Source: Phytoactinopolyspora mesophila (GTDB lineage: Bacteria > Actinomycetota > Actinomycetes > Jiangellales > Jiangellaceae). Taken from it: a DNA stretch of 64,000 bases. Positions within the stretch are counted from its first letter, which is position 1. Each line of letters starts with the position of its first letter. Location: positions 224,934 through 288,933 of the forward strand of contig NZ_WLZY01000007.1 in assembly GCF_010122465.1 (NCBI RefSeq), written 5' to 3'. Below the pieces are notes generated by a model. The model saw nothing but the letters and a program-made list of their open reading frames with translations. It was not told the DNA's origin and searched no databases. The translations under genes and the position numbers were made by a program. Positions 27,784 through 36,394 of the stretch are shown here, piece after piece.

Positions 27784-30284
27784 ACCACTGGGCTGCCCGG
27801 CCGATCGTGCCGGACAACAGAAGATGCGATACTGCCGAATCGGCCACCATCTCCTGTCCGACAGGGAGGACGAGTCCCACGACCCGAGAACCCGCTCGGC
27901 CTTCGCCTTTGCCACGGCCGCTGACCCCGGTCTTCGGCCGTGCGTCCGAGCTCGCCCGCATTCGCTCGTCGATCCAGTCTGGTACCCGCCTGATGACGAT
28001 CACGGGAACGGCCGGCGTCGGCAAGACAAGGCTGGCGATCGCGGCCGGGAACGACCTCGGGGAGCATTTCGCCGGGGCGGTGGGCTTCGTCGATCTCGCC
28101 GCGGTGCCGGACAGCGGCCTGGTGGTGCCGACCATGGCCGCCGCCCTCGGCCTGACCATACCGGTAGGCGCCGACGGCGCTCTCGACGCGTTCCTCGCGA
28201 TGCCCCACGACCGCCAGCGAACACTCGTCGTTCTCGACAACTTCGAACACGTCGTTGACGCCGGCAGTGACCTGGCGCGGGTGCTGTCGTACTGTCCGTG
28301 GCTTCAGCTCCTGGTCACCAGCCGGGAACGGCTGCGGTTACGGGGGGAGCAGGAGATCGAGGTTCCGCCACTCCCGGTGCCTGATCCAGCGATGGTCTCC
28401 GACACCTGGACCGTGCGGGAGAATCCAGCGATCGCGCTGTTCGTGCACAGCACCCAGGCCATCGTTCCGGGTTTCGACGTCGAGGAGTCCAACGCGCAAA
28501 CTCTCGCCGAACTGGTGCGACGGCTGGAGGGCGTTCCGCTGGCAGTCGAGCTTGCCGCTGGTCATATGAGCATGCTCTCGGCGGCCCAGATTCTGGACCG
28601 CCTACAGCAGCCATTGGACGTGTTGAGCAACGGCCCCCGCGATCTCCCGGAGCGCCAGCGGACATTGAGGTCAGCTCTGGACTGGAGCTACCACCTGCTC
28701 GATGAGGAGGAACGACGGGTCTTCCGTTGCTTGAGTGTCTTCCGCGGCGGTTGCGACATCGCGTCCGCCGCGGAGATCGTCGGCGCGCCGGATTCGTCGG
28801 CGATCCTCCCGGTCATCCGGTCCCTGATGGACAAAAGCCTGGTCATCCGGGTGGCCGGAAGCGCCACTACCCCGCGCCTGGGCATGCTGGAGTACATCCG
28901 CGAGTACGCCGCTGAACTACTGCGGCACGCCGGAGAACTCGACGCCTGCCGTGATGCACACGCCACGAGGTTCGCCGCCCTGGCCGCCGACGGAGGCCGG
29001 GCGCTGATCACCCGGGGTGGCCAGGGCGCCTGGCTCGACCGCCTGGAGCTCGACCACGACAACCTCAGGGCCGCCCTGGAGTGGACCAGCGCTGGCCCAG
29101 AACCCGTTCGCCGTTTGAACGCCCTCGCCATGAGCACATCACTGGCTGAGTTCTGGTTCATCAGAGGGTACTTCGAAGAGGGCGCCCGATGGCTGCGGGT
29201 GGCGGTCGAAGGAGCCGGCGCTGCGGAGCCGCCTCTGCTCGCCATGGCGCTCGCCGCGTCCGGCCGGATCGCTTTCGGGCAGGGCCGGTATGCCGAGGCC
29301 AGCTCCTACTATCAGGAGGCGATCGACCGGGCCAGGCAGGGCGATCTCCACGCTGAGCTGGCGGCCGCACTGACCGGCATGGCCGAGGTGCACGCATATC
29401 TCGGTACCTATGGCTCCGCACTCGAGCTGCTGCGTGACAGCGCGGCCATCCACCAAACCCTCGGCGATGCCGCCGGACACGCGCGGGTCACCAACAGCCT
29501 CGGCCTGGTCCACCTGCACCAAGGACGTAATCAGGATGCGCTGTCACTGTTCCAGCGCGGGCTCGTGCTCTTCGGGGAGCTCGACGACACGTGGGGCATG
29601 GCGTGGAGCCTCAGCAATGCCGCCGATGCGGAACGCTCTCTCGGACAGCTCGATTCCGCTGAACAGCATTACACCCAAGCTCTGGAAACCGCCGGGAGAA
29701 TTGGGCTGAGTGCGGCGATGGCCGCGTCCCTGGAAGGTCTGTCCGCGATCGACGCGGCTCGAGGGCATCACGTCGACGCGATCCGGCGCTACGCCGCTGC
29801 CCGCGAGATCCGGGACTCAATCGGATCGTCCACCTCGCCGGACCGGCACGCGGTCCTCGAACGCGTGGTCGACCAGTCGCGCGCGATCCTCGGCCTTGAA
29901 CGCTTCGATGCCGCCTGGGCGGAGGGCCGGGCCGCATCCGCCCGTCACACGTTCACCACCGCGTTCAGCCGGGAAACCAACCCGGACACGCACGGTAGCG
30001 CCGATCCCCCAATAGACGCCGCCGGCGCCGTTGGCGGCGCCGGCGCAGTGGCGATCAGCAACCGGGAGCGTGAAGTCGCCGCCCTGGTCGCACGTGGCAT
30101 GACCAACCGCCGTCTCGCCCGCGCACTCGGCATATCCGAGAACACCGTAGGCAGGCACCTGGAGAACATCTACCGCAAGCTCAGCATCCGCTCGCGTACC
30201 GAACTCGCCGCTTGGGCCTTCAATGGCGGCCTTCCTGAGCTGACCAGTTCGGGCAACGAGCGACATGCCGACCTCTCGCTGTAA
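27771..30284 (+). CDS. STAND ATPase regulator with TPR repeats and C-terminal LuxR HTH
   Basis: The product of up to 837 residues has a STAND/NB-ARC-like ATPase domain (VFGRASELARIRSSI, Walker A GTAGVGKTRLA near 85-95, LVVLDNFEHV), a winged-helix segment (LDWSYHLLDEEERRVFRCLSVF), a TPR array (about 480-680) and a C-terminal LuxR HTH (SNREREVAALVARGMTNRRL...RHLENIYRKL, about 765-820). Such proteins use ligand and ATP binding to control transcription. The start is uncertain: the ATG at 27771 sits in an inverted-repeat arm and no strong ribosome binding site is evident. Its divergent position makes it the likely regulator of the peptide operon. Confidence 0.85.
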   Translation: MGNSHHWAARPIVPDNRRCDTAESATISCPTGRTSPTTREPARPSPLPRPLTPVFGRASELARIRSSIQSGTRLMTITGTAGVGKTRLAIAAGNDLGEHFAGAVGFVDLAAVPDSGLVVPTMAAALGLTIPVGADGALDAFLAMPHDRQRTLVVLDNFEHVVDAGSDLARVLSYCPWLQLLVTSRERLRLRGEQEIEVPPLPVPDPAMVSDTWTVRENPAIALFVHSTQAIVPGFDVEESNAQTLAELVRRLEGVPLAVELAAGHMSMLSAAQILDRLQQPLDVLSNGPRDLPERQRTLRSALDWSYHLLDEEERRVFRCLSVFRGGCDIASAAEIVGAPDSSAILPVIRSLMDKSLVIRVAGSATTPRLGMLEYIREYAAELLRHAGELDACRDAHATRFAALAADGGRALITRGGQGAWLDRLELDHDNLRAALEWTSAGPEPVRRLNALAMSTSLAEFWFIRGYFEEGARWLRVAVEGAGAAEPPLLAMALAASGRIAFGQGRYAEASSYYQEAIDRARQGDLHAELAAALTGMAEVHAYLGTYGSALELLRDSAAIHQTLGDAAGHARVTNSLGLVHLHQGRNQDALSLFQRGLVLFGELDDTWGMAWSLSNAADAERSLGQLDSAEQHYTQALETAGRIGLSAAMAASLEGLSAIDAARGHHVDAIRRYAAAREIRDSIGSSTSPDRHAVLERVVDQSRAILGLERFDAAWAEGRAASARHTFTTAFSRETNPDTHGSADPPIDAAGAVGGAGAVAISNREREVAALVARGMTNRRLARALGISENTVGRHLENIYRKLSIRSRTELAAWAFNGGLPELTSSGNERHADLSL

Positions 30285-30691
30285 TGATCATGGGTGGAAC
30301 ATCGTAGGCGGCCGACTCACCGGCTTCAGCTCCAAATGAGGCGCCTGCGGCATGTGCGCGGGTGAGTTCATGCGGGCCGCTGCTGGCGGGTTGTTCCCCG
30401 GGGGTTTCGGCGGGGTCCAGTTGTGGTGTGTCGCGTTCGGGGAGTGGTTGCCGCTGGTTGTGAAGATCGTCGTGTGAATCACGACGGGCCGCCGGAGCGG
30501 TATTCGGGGTCGTGGAGATCGTCGTGCCAGCCAACGCCGCTGTACGCCGTTCGGATTCACACGACTGGGCACACACCCGTCGTCCAGGCGCCTCCGCCCA
30601 CGGACACGACAGAAGCGCCCCAAAATGATCACGATCTGAAGATTATGTTGCCTTCTTGACGGCGGTGATGGAAACGTGACAACGTCAGATC
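30285..30691. other. 407-bp stretch without a convincing gene; internal repeats
   Basis: No open frame here has family features or a credible start. The stretch contains two related words, TTGTGAAGATCGTCGTG and TCGTGGAGATCGTCGTG (around 30458 and 30507), and a perfect 12-bp inverted repeat GTCGTGTGAATC / GATTCACACGAC (30469-30480, 30554-30565). An isolated AATGATCATGGG follows the upstream stop. At its right end, TTGACGG (30656) and GTGACA precede the acyl-CoA synthetase. It may be decayed coding DNA or a structured leader. Confidence 0.5.
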
Positions 30692-32800
30692 ATGCGTAGC
30701 CAGGAGACGCACGATCTCCGGGTGCTCTGGGATGCCCGGTCCATCGCCGTGATCGGCGCCACCGACCGCCCCAGAGCACTCGGCCGGCTACCCGTCGAGT
30801 TTCTGCTCCGGTATGGCTACGGCGGCCGGATCGTCCCGGTGAACCCGAAGGGCGGCACGGTCTGCGGCTTGCCCGCCGCCACCGAGCTCACCGAACGGGT
30901 GGATCTGGCGCTGGTCATGGTCCCCGCCGCCGCCGTTGTCGACGTGGTCCGCCGGTGCGGGCGGGTGGGCGTGCCAGTCGCCATCATCATGTCCAGTGGG
31001 TTCGTCGAGGCAGGTGACGACGGCGCGGCACTCCAGCGCGAGCTGGTCGATACCGCCCGCGAGGCGGGGGTGTGCGTCGTCGGCCCGAACTGCATCGGTT
31101 CCGTCGGCTTCAGAACCGGACAGACCGCCACATTCAGCCCGCTCTTCGGGGCAGCCGACCTACCCAGGGTGCCGGGCCGGGTCGGGTTCGCCACCCAGTC
31201 CGGTGCGCTGGGATTCGGCACCGTCAGCCTCGCGCTCGAACGCGGGATCGGCCTGCACTCTGCCGTCAACACAGGCAACGAAGCCGCGGTCAGCACCCTT
31301 GACGCCCTCGAGGCGCTGGCCGCCGAGCCTGAGGTCGACGCCCTGCTCGGCTATACCGAGACCCTGGCCGACGGTGCGGCACTGCGCCGCCTGGCCGCGA
31401 CCGGAAAGCCACTGGCCCTGCTCAAAGCCGGTTCGAGCGACGCCGGTTCCAAAGCCGCCGCCAGCCACACCGGCGCGCTCGCCACCAGTGACCGGGTCGT
31501 CGACGCCGCCTTCCGCCAGCTCGGGATAGCCCGCGCCCGCGACATCGACGAACTGCTGGACCTCGGTGCGGCTTTCAGCAGCCCGCACCTTCCGCGCGGA
31601 CCCCGGGTGGCAGTGGTGACGACCTCGGGCGGCTCCGGCATCCTGGCCGCCGACGCGATCGAGACCACCGGCGAGCTCACCCTCGCCACACTCGATCCCG
31701 CGACCACGAGCGCGCTGAACGCGATCGTGCCCGCCTTCGGCGCGACCGCCAACCCGGTGGACGTCACTGCCGCCGTGATGAGCGACCGCGAACTGCTGCG
31801 GCGGGCGCTGGACGTGGTGGTGGACGACGACGGCGTCGACGCCGTCGTGACCTGTTTCTGTGTGCTCACCGGCGACCAGGTGATGGACATCGTCACCGCC
31901 GTGGGCGAGGCCGCTGACCGGGCGGGCAAACCCGTGTTCGTCGCCCGTACCGGTGCAGACTTCCTCGCTCCGGAGGCAACCGAGGCGCTGCGCAAGGCCG
32001 GTCTTCCCGCCTACCCGACGCCGGCCCGGGCGGTACGCGCGCTCGCGGGCCGGTGGCGAACCGCCCGTGCGACGGCCGGCACGGGCGCCTCAGCCCCCGT
32101 CCCCGCGGCGGGAACAGCCCTGGTCGAGGCTCCGCCTCCGTCGCCGGGCAACCCGGCACCACAGCGAAGCGACGAGCCCGGTCTCAAGGCACTGCTGGCC
32201 GACCACGGCGTGGCCGTCCCGGCCGGGCGACTGGCACACGATCCGGACGACGCCGTCGCCGCCGTGGCCGAGCTCGGCGGTCACGCCGTCGTCAAGGCTG
32301 TCGTGCCAGGACTGATCCACAAGAGTGAGGCCGGTGGCGTCGTCGGCGGCGTCACTGCCGAGACCGCGCGGAACGCCTACACGAAGGTCGCTCGGCTCGG
32401 TGGCGCGGTGCTGGTCGAGGAGATGGTGACGGCCGAGCACAGTCTGGAGGTACTGGTAGGCGTCGCAGCCAGCCCACTCGGCCAGGTTCTCACGGTCGCG
32501 CTCGGCGGCGTGCTGACCGAGGTGCTCGACGACGCGTCGTCCCGCCTGTTGCCGTTGTCCCGCGAGGACGCCACCGAGATGGTGGCCGAATTGCGCGGCG
32601 CCCGTCTGCTGGCCGGGTATCGTGGCGCTCCCCCACTGGACACCGCAGCGCTGATCGACCTGATCACCGCCGTCTCCGAGATGACCATCGGATGGCCGGA
32701 CGGCTTCGAACTCGATCTCAACCCCGTCCTCGTACTCCCCCGCGGCGTGCGGGTGCTCGACGCCGCCTACATACCAGCCACACCGCAACCGGACCGGTGA
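30692..32800 (+). CDS. Acyl-CoA synthetase, ADP-forming (acetate-CoA ligase family), single-chain
   Basis: The 702-residue protein fuses both subunits of ADP-forming acyl-CoA synthetases. It has an N-terminal CoA-binding Rossmann domain (IAVIGATDRPRALGRLPVEF), a succinyl-CoA-ligase-like domain with the phospho-His in SHTGAL (about His258), a second ligase domain, a Pro/Ala-rich linker at about 465-495, and a C-terminal ATP-grasp domain (GHAVVKAVVPGLIHKSEAGGV). The reaction is acid + CoA + ATP to acyl-CoA + ADP + Pi, or the reverse. It leads a three-gene operon with an AMP-forming ligase and a B12-dependent mutase; the acid is unknown. Confidence 0.88.
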   Translation: MRSQETHDLRVLWDARSIAVIGATDRPRALGRLPVEFLLRYGYGGRIVPVNPKGGTVCGLPAATELTERVDLALVMVPAAAVVDVVRRCGRVGVPVAIIMSSGFVEAGDDGAALQRELVDTAREAGVCVVGPNCIGSVGFRTGQTATFSPLFGAADLPRVPGRVGFATQSGALGFGTVSLALERGIGLHSAVNTGNEAAVSTLDALEALAAEPEVDALLGYTETLADGAALRRLAATGKPLALLKAGSSDAGSKAAASHTGALATSDRVVDAAFRQLGIARARDIDELLDLGAAFSSPHLPRGPRVAVVTTSGGSGILAADAIETTGELTLATLDPATTSALNAIVPAFGATANPVDVTAAVMSDRELLRRALDVVVDDDGVDAVVTCFCVLTGDQVMDIVTAVGEAADRAGKPVFVARTGADFLAPEATEALRKAGLPAYPTPARAVRALAGRWRTARATAGTGASAPVPAAGTALVEAPPPSPGNPAPQRSDEPGLKALLADHGVAVPAGRLAHDPDDAVAAVAELGGHAVVKAVVPGLIHKSEAGGVVGGVTAETARNAYTKVARLGGAVLVEEMVTAEHSLEVLVGVAASPLGQVLTVALGGVLTEVLDDASSRLLPLSREDATEMVAELRGARLLAGYRGAPPLDTAALIDLITAVSEMTIGWPDGFELDLNPVLVLPRGVRVLDAAYIPATPQPDR

Positions 32801-32839
32801 TCATGAGCCGGCAAAGGCGAACCAGGGAAAGGGGCAGAT

Positions 32840-34432
32840 GTGGACATCGCGACACTGGTCGACCGGGCGGCTCGCCGGTTCGGCGACCGGATCGCCGTCG
32901 AGGGCCCTGATGCGGCCGGATCGTGGCAGCAGCTGAGTTTCGCCGCCCTCGGCGAACGTGTGGCACGGCTCGCCGTGGGCCTGCGGCGGCTCGGTCTGGA
33001 GCCGGGTGATCGCGTCCTCGACCTGCAGACCAACTCGACGACATACCTGGAGACCGACCTCGCGATCCGCGCCGCCGGACTGGTCCGGGTGGCGCTCAAC
33101 CATCGGCTGCACCCCGACGACTGGGCCCGCATCGCCGCCGACTGCCGCGCGACCACCCTGATCCACGACGTCAGGTTCTCCGGCGACGTCGTCGGCCTGG
33201 CCGCTGACATGGAGCACGTTCTGGTCGTCGGCGTCACGGGTGACGACGCGGCCCGGGCGGGCGGGCCGTCGTCGTGCCTGGAGACGCTGCTGGACACGCC
33301 GGCTCCGGCCGCCCCGTTCTCCAGCGAGGCTGACGCGTTGTGCGGACTGCACTACTCGTCGGGCACAACGGGTCATCCGAAGGGTGCGCAGCGCACCCAC
33401 CGCAACTGGCTGGCCGGCACCATCAACATGACACACGACGTGCTCGGCGGGCCACCCAGCGAGACGGACGTGTACTGCCACGCCGGGCCGATCACCCACA
33501 CGTCCGGGCTGTTTGTCCTGCCGTTCCTGGTTGCCGGGGCACGTCAGCTGATCATGCCGAAATGGGATCCGGAACGTTTCGCTGACGCCGTCACCCGGCA
33601 CGGAGTCACCCACACAGCGGTGGTCCCGACCATGGTTTCCCGGCTGCTGGCCCTGGCCGACGACACACTGGGACCGCTTCGGGACCGGATGAAGATGCTG
33701 GGCTACGCCGGGGCGCCCATGCCGACGGAGGTCATCCGGGCCGCACATGAGCGCATCACCGCCAACCTCGTGCAGTACTACGGGCTGGTCGAGGCGATCC
33801 CGCCGGTGACCGTGCTGGACGCCGCTGACCATGCCAGAGGCCTGGCCGGCGAGCCTGACCTGCTGGCCAGCGCGGGCCGCACCGCACTCGGGGTAGAGCT
33901 GCGTGTGGTCGACTCCGCCGGTCAGTCGCTGCCGGAAGGCGAGGTCGGCGAAGTGATCACCCGTGGGGACCACGTGATGCGGGGATACTGGAACGGGTCC
34001 GGGCGTACTGATCTGGGCAAGGCCGTGGTAGACGGCTGGCTGCACACCGGTGACCTCGGGCGGATGGACAACGCCGGACGGCTGTGGCTGGTGGACCGGG
34101 TCGGCGACATGATCATCACCGGGGGTTACAACGTGTATCCGCGGGAGGTGGAAGACGTGGTCGCCGAGGTGCCGGGGGTGTCCCAGGTGGCCGTCCTCGG
34201 CGTCACCGATCCGGACTGGGGTCAGCGGGTCGTCGCGTTGTACACCGGCGAGCCCGACGTCGGCGAAGACGCCGTGATCAGCCACTGCCGGGCCCGGCTC
34301 GCGTCGTACAAGCGCCCGAAGCAGGCGATCCGAGTGGAGGCGTTCCCGCTGAACAGCACCCAGAAGATCGCGAAGAAGGTGCTGCGCGAGCGGCTGGAGC
34401 GCGGCGAGGAGGTGGCCTCATGGACCGGCTGA
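32840..34432 (+). CDS. AMP-forming acyl-CoA ligase (ANL superfamily)
   Basis: The 530-residue enzyme has P-loop YSSGTTGHPKGAQRTH (about 173-188), the YGLVEA adenine motif (about 314), WLHTGDLGRMD, the hinge DRVGDMIITGGYNVYPREVE and a C-terminal catalytic Lys in STQKIAKK. It starts at GTG 32840 with AAAGGGG upstream, 39 bp after the ADP-forming synthetase, and its 3' end overlaps the mutase gene by 13 bp. The tight coupling to the mutase suggests it makes the acyl-CoA that is rearranged. The substrate, probably a short or branched acid, is not readable from sequence. Confidence 0.9.
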   Translation: MDIATLVDRAARRFGDRIAVEGPDAAGSWQQLSFAALGERVARLAVGLRRLGLEPGDRVLDLQTNSTTYLETDLAIRAAGLVRVALNHRLHPDDWARIAADCRATTLIHDVRFSGDVVGLAADMEHVLVVGVTGDDAARAGGPSSCLETLLDTPAPAAPFSSEADALCGLHYSSGTTGHPKGAQRTHRNWLAGTINMTHDVLGGPPSETDVYCHAGPITHTSGLFVLPFLVAGARQLIMPKWDPERFADAVTRHGVTHTAVVPTMVSRLLALADDTLGPLRDRMKMLGYAGAPMPTEVIRAAHERITANLVQYYGLVEAIPPVTVLDAADHARGLAGEPDLLASAGRTALGVELRVVDSAGQSLPEGEVGEVITRGDHVMRGYWNGSGRTDLGKAVVDGWLHTGDLGRMDNAGRLWLVDRVGDMIITGGYNVYPREVEDVVAEVPGVSQVAVLGVTDPDWGQRVVALYTGEPDVGEDAVISHCRARLASYKRPKQAIRVEAFPLNSTQKIAKKVLRERLERGEEVASWTG

Positions 34433-35943
34433 GAACCGACTACGCACCTGACGGGTCCGAGCGGCCCGGCGAGTACCCGTACACCCGTGGCATCAGCGAT
34501 ACGCCACGGGTATGGACGATGGGCCAGTACGCGGGGTTCGGCTCAGCCGCTGAATCGAACCGCCGGTTCCGTGCCCTCCTCGATGCTGGCGGCACCGGCT
34601 TCTCAGTGGCGCTGGACCTACCAACACAGATGGGCATGGACTCCGACGACGCCCGCGCCGCCGGGGAGGTTGGCCGGGTCGGGGTGGCCATCGATTCGCT
34701 GGCCGACATCGAGATCCTGATGGACGGCATCCCGCTCGAAGAGATCTCCCAGGTGCGCACCACGGCCAACTCGATCGGCTATGTCTGGGCGGCGCTGTTC
34801 CTGGCGCTGGCCCGCAAACGTGGCGTCGATCCGAACGAGTTCGGCATGTTCATCCAGAATGACGTGCTCAAGGAGTACATCGCTCGCGGGACCCAGATGT
34901 TCCCGCCGGAACCCTCGCTGCGGCTGGCCGTGGACACCATCGAACACTGCGCCACGCATGTTTCACGCTGGGTTCCACTGGCGATGAGCGGCTACCACAT
35001 CCGCGAGTCGGGCGCCGACGCCGTACAGGAGGTGGCGTGGACGTTCGCCAATGCCCGGGCCTACCTCGACGAGGCGCGCCGCCGAGGTGTCAGCATCGAT
35101 GCGGTTGCCCCCACACTGTTCACCTTCTTGTCGGTGACGATCGACGTGCTGCCCGAGGTAGCCAAACTCCGAGCGGCCCGGCGGGTGTGGGCGCGGCTCA
35201 TGCGCGAGACCTACGGCGCGGTTGACCCCCGCTCCATGCAATTGCGGATCTTCGCCTTCACCGCCGGGTCCACGTTCACCGCCCAACAGCCTATGAACAA
35301 CGTGGTCCGGGCCTCCGTGGAAGCAACGGTGGCCGCGCTGGCAGGCGTACAGACCCTGCACGTATCCGCCTACGACGAGGCACTCGGCGTGCCGACCGAG
35401 GCCGCGGCGACCCTGGCGTTGCGCACCCAGCAAGTGGTCGCCTATGAAACCGGCCTCACCGAGACCGTCGACCCGCTGGCCGGCTCCTACGCTATCGAGG
35501 CGCTCACCGACGACCTCGAGCGGCGGATGTGGGACACGTTGCGCGACATCGAGCAGCGCGGCGGTGCGCTTCGGTGCATCGAGTCGGGGTTCTTCGCCGA
35601 TCAGCTGTCCGAATCGGCCTACCGCCACGCACAAGAGGTGGACAGCGGGGAACGCGTGGTGGTGGGGGTCAACCGGTTCCCGGCTGAAGCGGACCCACTA
35701 GAAGTGTTCATGCCTGATCCGGCGACCGAGAACGCCCAGGCGGCAGCGGTCCGGGAGGTGCGCAGCCGCAGGGACGAATCCAGGTGGCAGGCGGCCATGG
35801 AGCGGCTGGGCGAGAGCGCCCGCGGTGACGAGAACATCCTGCCCGCGTGTGTGGAGGCGGTATCCGCTTACGCGACCGTTGGTGAGATCTGCACCACGCT
35901 GCGGGAGATCCACGGCAGTTGGGTCCCCACCACGGTCTACTGA
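34420..35943 (+). CDS. Acyl-CoA mutase large subunit (methylmalonyl-CoA mutase type), no B12-binding domain
   Basis: The 507-residue protein covers only the TIM-barrel catalytic domain (QYAGFGSAAESNRRFRALLD, FIQNDVLKEYIARGTQMFPPEPS, SGYHIRESGAD). Position 37 is Tyr and 156 is Arg; by spacing these match Tyr89 and Arg207 of methylmalonyl-CoA mutase, residues that become Phe and Gln in isobutyryl-CoA mutase. His193 matches His244. The C-terminal cobalamin domain (DxHxxG...SxL...GG) is absent and no small subunit is encoded in the window, so a partner must lie elsewhere. GGAGG precedes ATG 34420. A radical B12-dependent carbon-skeleton rearrangement is expected. Confidence 0.88.
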   Translation: MDRLRTDYAPDGSERPGEYPYTRGISDTPRVWTMGQYAGFGSAAESNRRFRALLDAGGTGFSVALDLPTQMGMDSDDARAAGEVGRVGVAIDSLADIEILMDGIPLEEISQVRTTANSIGYVWAALFLALARKRGVDPNEFGMFIQNDVLKEYIARGTQMFPPEPSLRLAVDTIEHCATHVSRWVPLAMSGYHIRESGADAVQEVAWTFANARAYLDEARRRGVSIDAVAPTLFTFLSVTIDVLPEVAKLRAARRVWARLMRETYGAVDPRSMQLRIFAFTAGSTFTAQQPMNNVVRASVEATVAALAGVQTLHVSAYDEALGVPTEAAATLALRTQQVVAYETGLTETVDPLAGSYAIEALTDDLERRMWDTLRDIEQRGGALRCIESGFFADQLSESAYRHAQEVDSGERVVVGVNRFPAEADPLEVFMPDPATENAQAAAVREVRSRRDESRWQAAMERLGESARGDENILPACVEAVSAYATVGEICTTLREIHGSWVPTTVY

Positions 35944-35950
35944 CACGCAC

Positions 35951-36009
35951 GATCGATCAGATGACCGGCACCCCCGCGCCGAGGCGGCGTGCCGGTCATC
36001 TGATCGATC
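35951..36009. terminator. Bidirectional terminator-like palindrome (21-bp perfect arms)
   Basis: Positions 35951-35971 and 35989-36009 are perfect reverse complements (arm core ATCAGATGACCGGCAC) with a GC-rich 17-nt loop. It lies between the convergent mutase and CsbD-like genes, as expected for a shared terminator. It resembles the other palindromes in the window in size but has GATCGATC, not GATCATG, at the tip. Confidence 0.6.
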
Positions 36010-36053
36010 TGGGAGGTGGTTGCGCGCTCCTACGAGTTCACAACCGCAGAAGC

Positions 36054-36248
36054 TCAGCGCTTGAACGCGTCCTTCGCATCCTCGCCGGCTTCCTTGATCT
36101 TCTCGCCGGCCTTCTTGAACTTGGACTTGGCCTGCTCACTGGCGCCTTCAGCCTGGGCTTGTTCGTTGCCCGTGGCCTCGCCGGCCTTCTCCTTGGCCTT
36201 GCCCTTGACGTCTTCGGCTTCGTGCTTCATGCGGTCTTTCTCAGCCAT
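36054..36248 (-). CDS. Small CsbD-like stress protein
   Basis: This 64-residue, highly charged protein (MAEKDRMKHEAEDVKGKAKE, then GEATGNEQAQAEG) has the lysine/glutamate-rich helical character and KGKxKExxGxxTGxE pattern of CsbD-like general-stress proteins. A GGAGGTTAACC site lies just upstream of its ATG. The function of the family is unknown; expression under envelope or osmotic stress is typical in other bacteria. Confidence 0.8.
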   Translation of the reverse strand: MAEKDRMKHEAEDVKGKAKEKAGEATGNEQAQAEGASEQAKSKFKKAGEKIKEAGEDAKDAFKR

Positions 36249-36394
36249 TGGTTAACCTCCGTCGATAGCTTCCGCTGTCGTTGGCAGCCGGCACCTGTGC
36301 CGAACCGCTCTTGACCACAGCCGTTACCCAATCGACGTGGCACTACACGAGGCGAGCGCACACTTCTCCGTCATCATGAACGCCGGGCAGGTGG

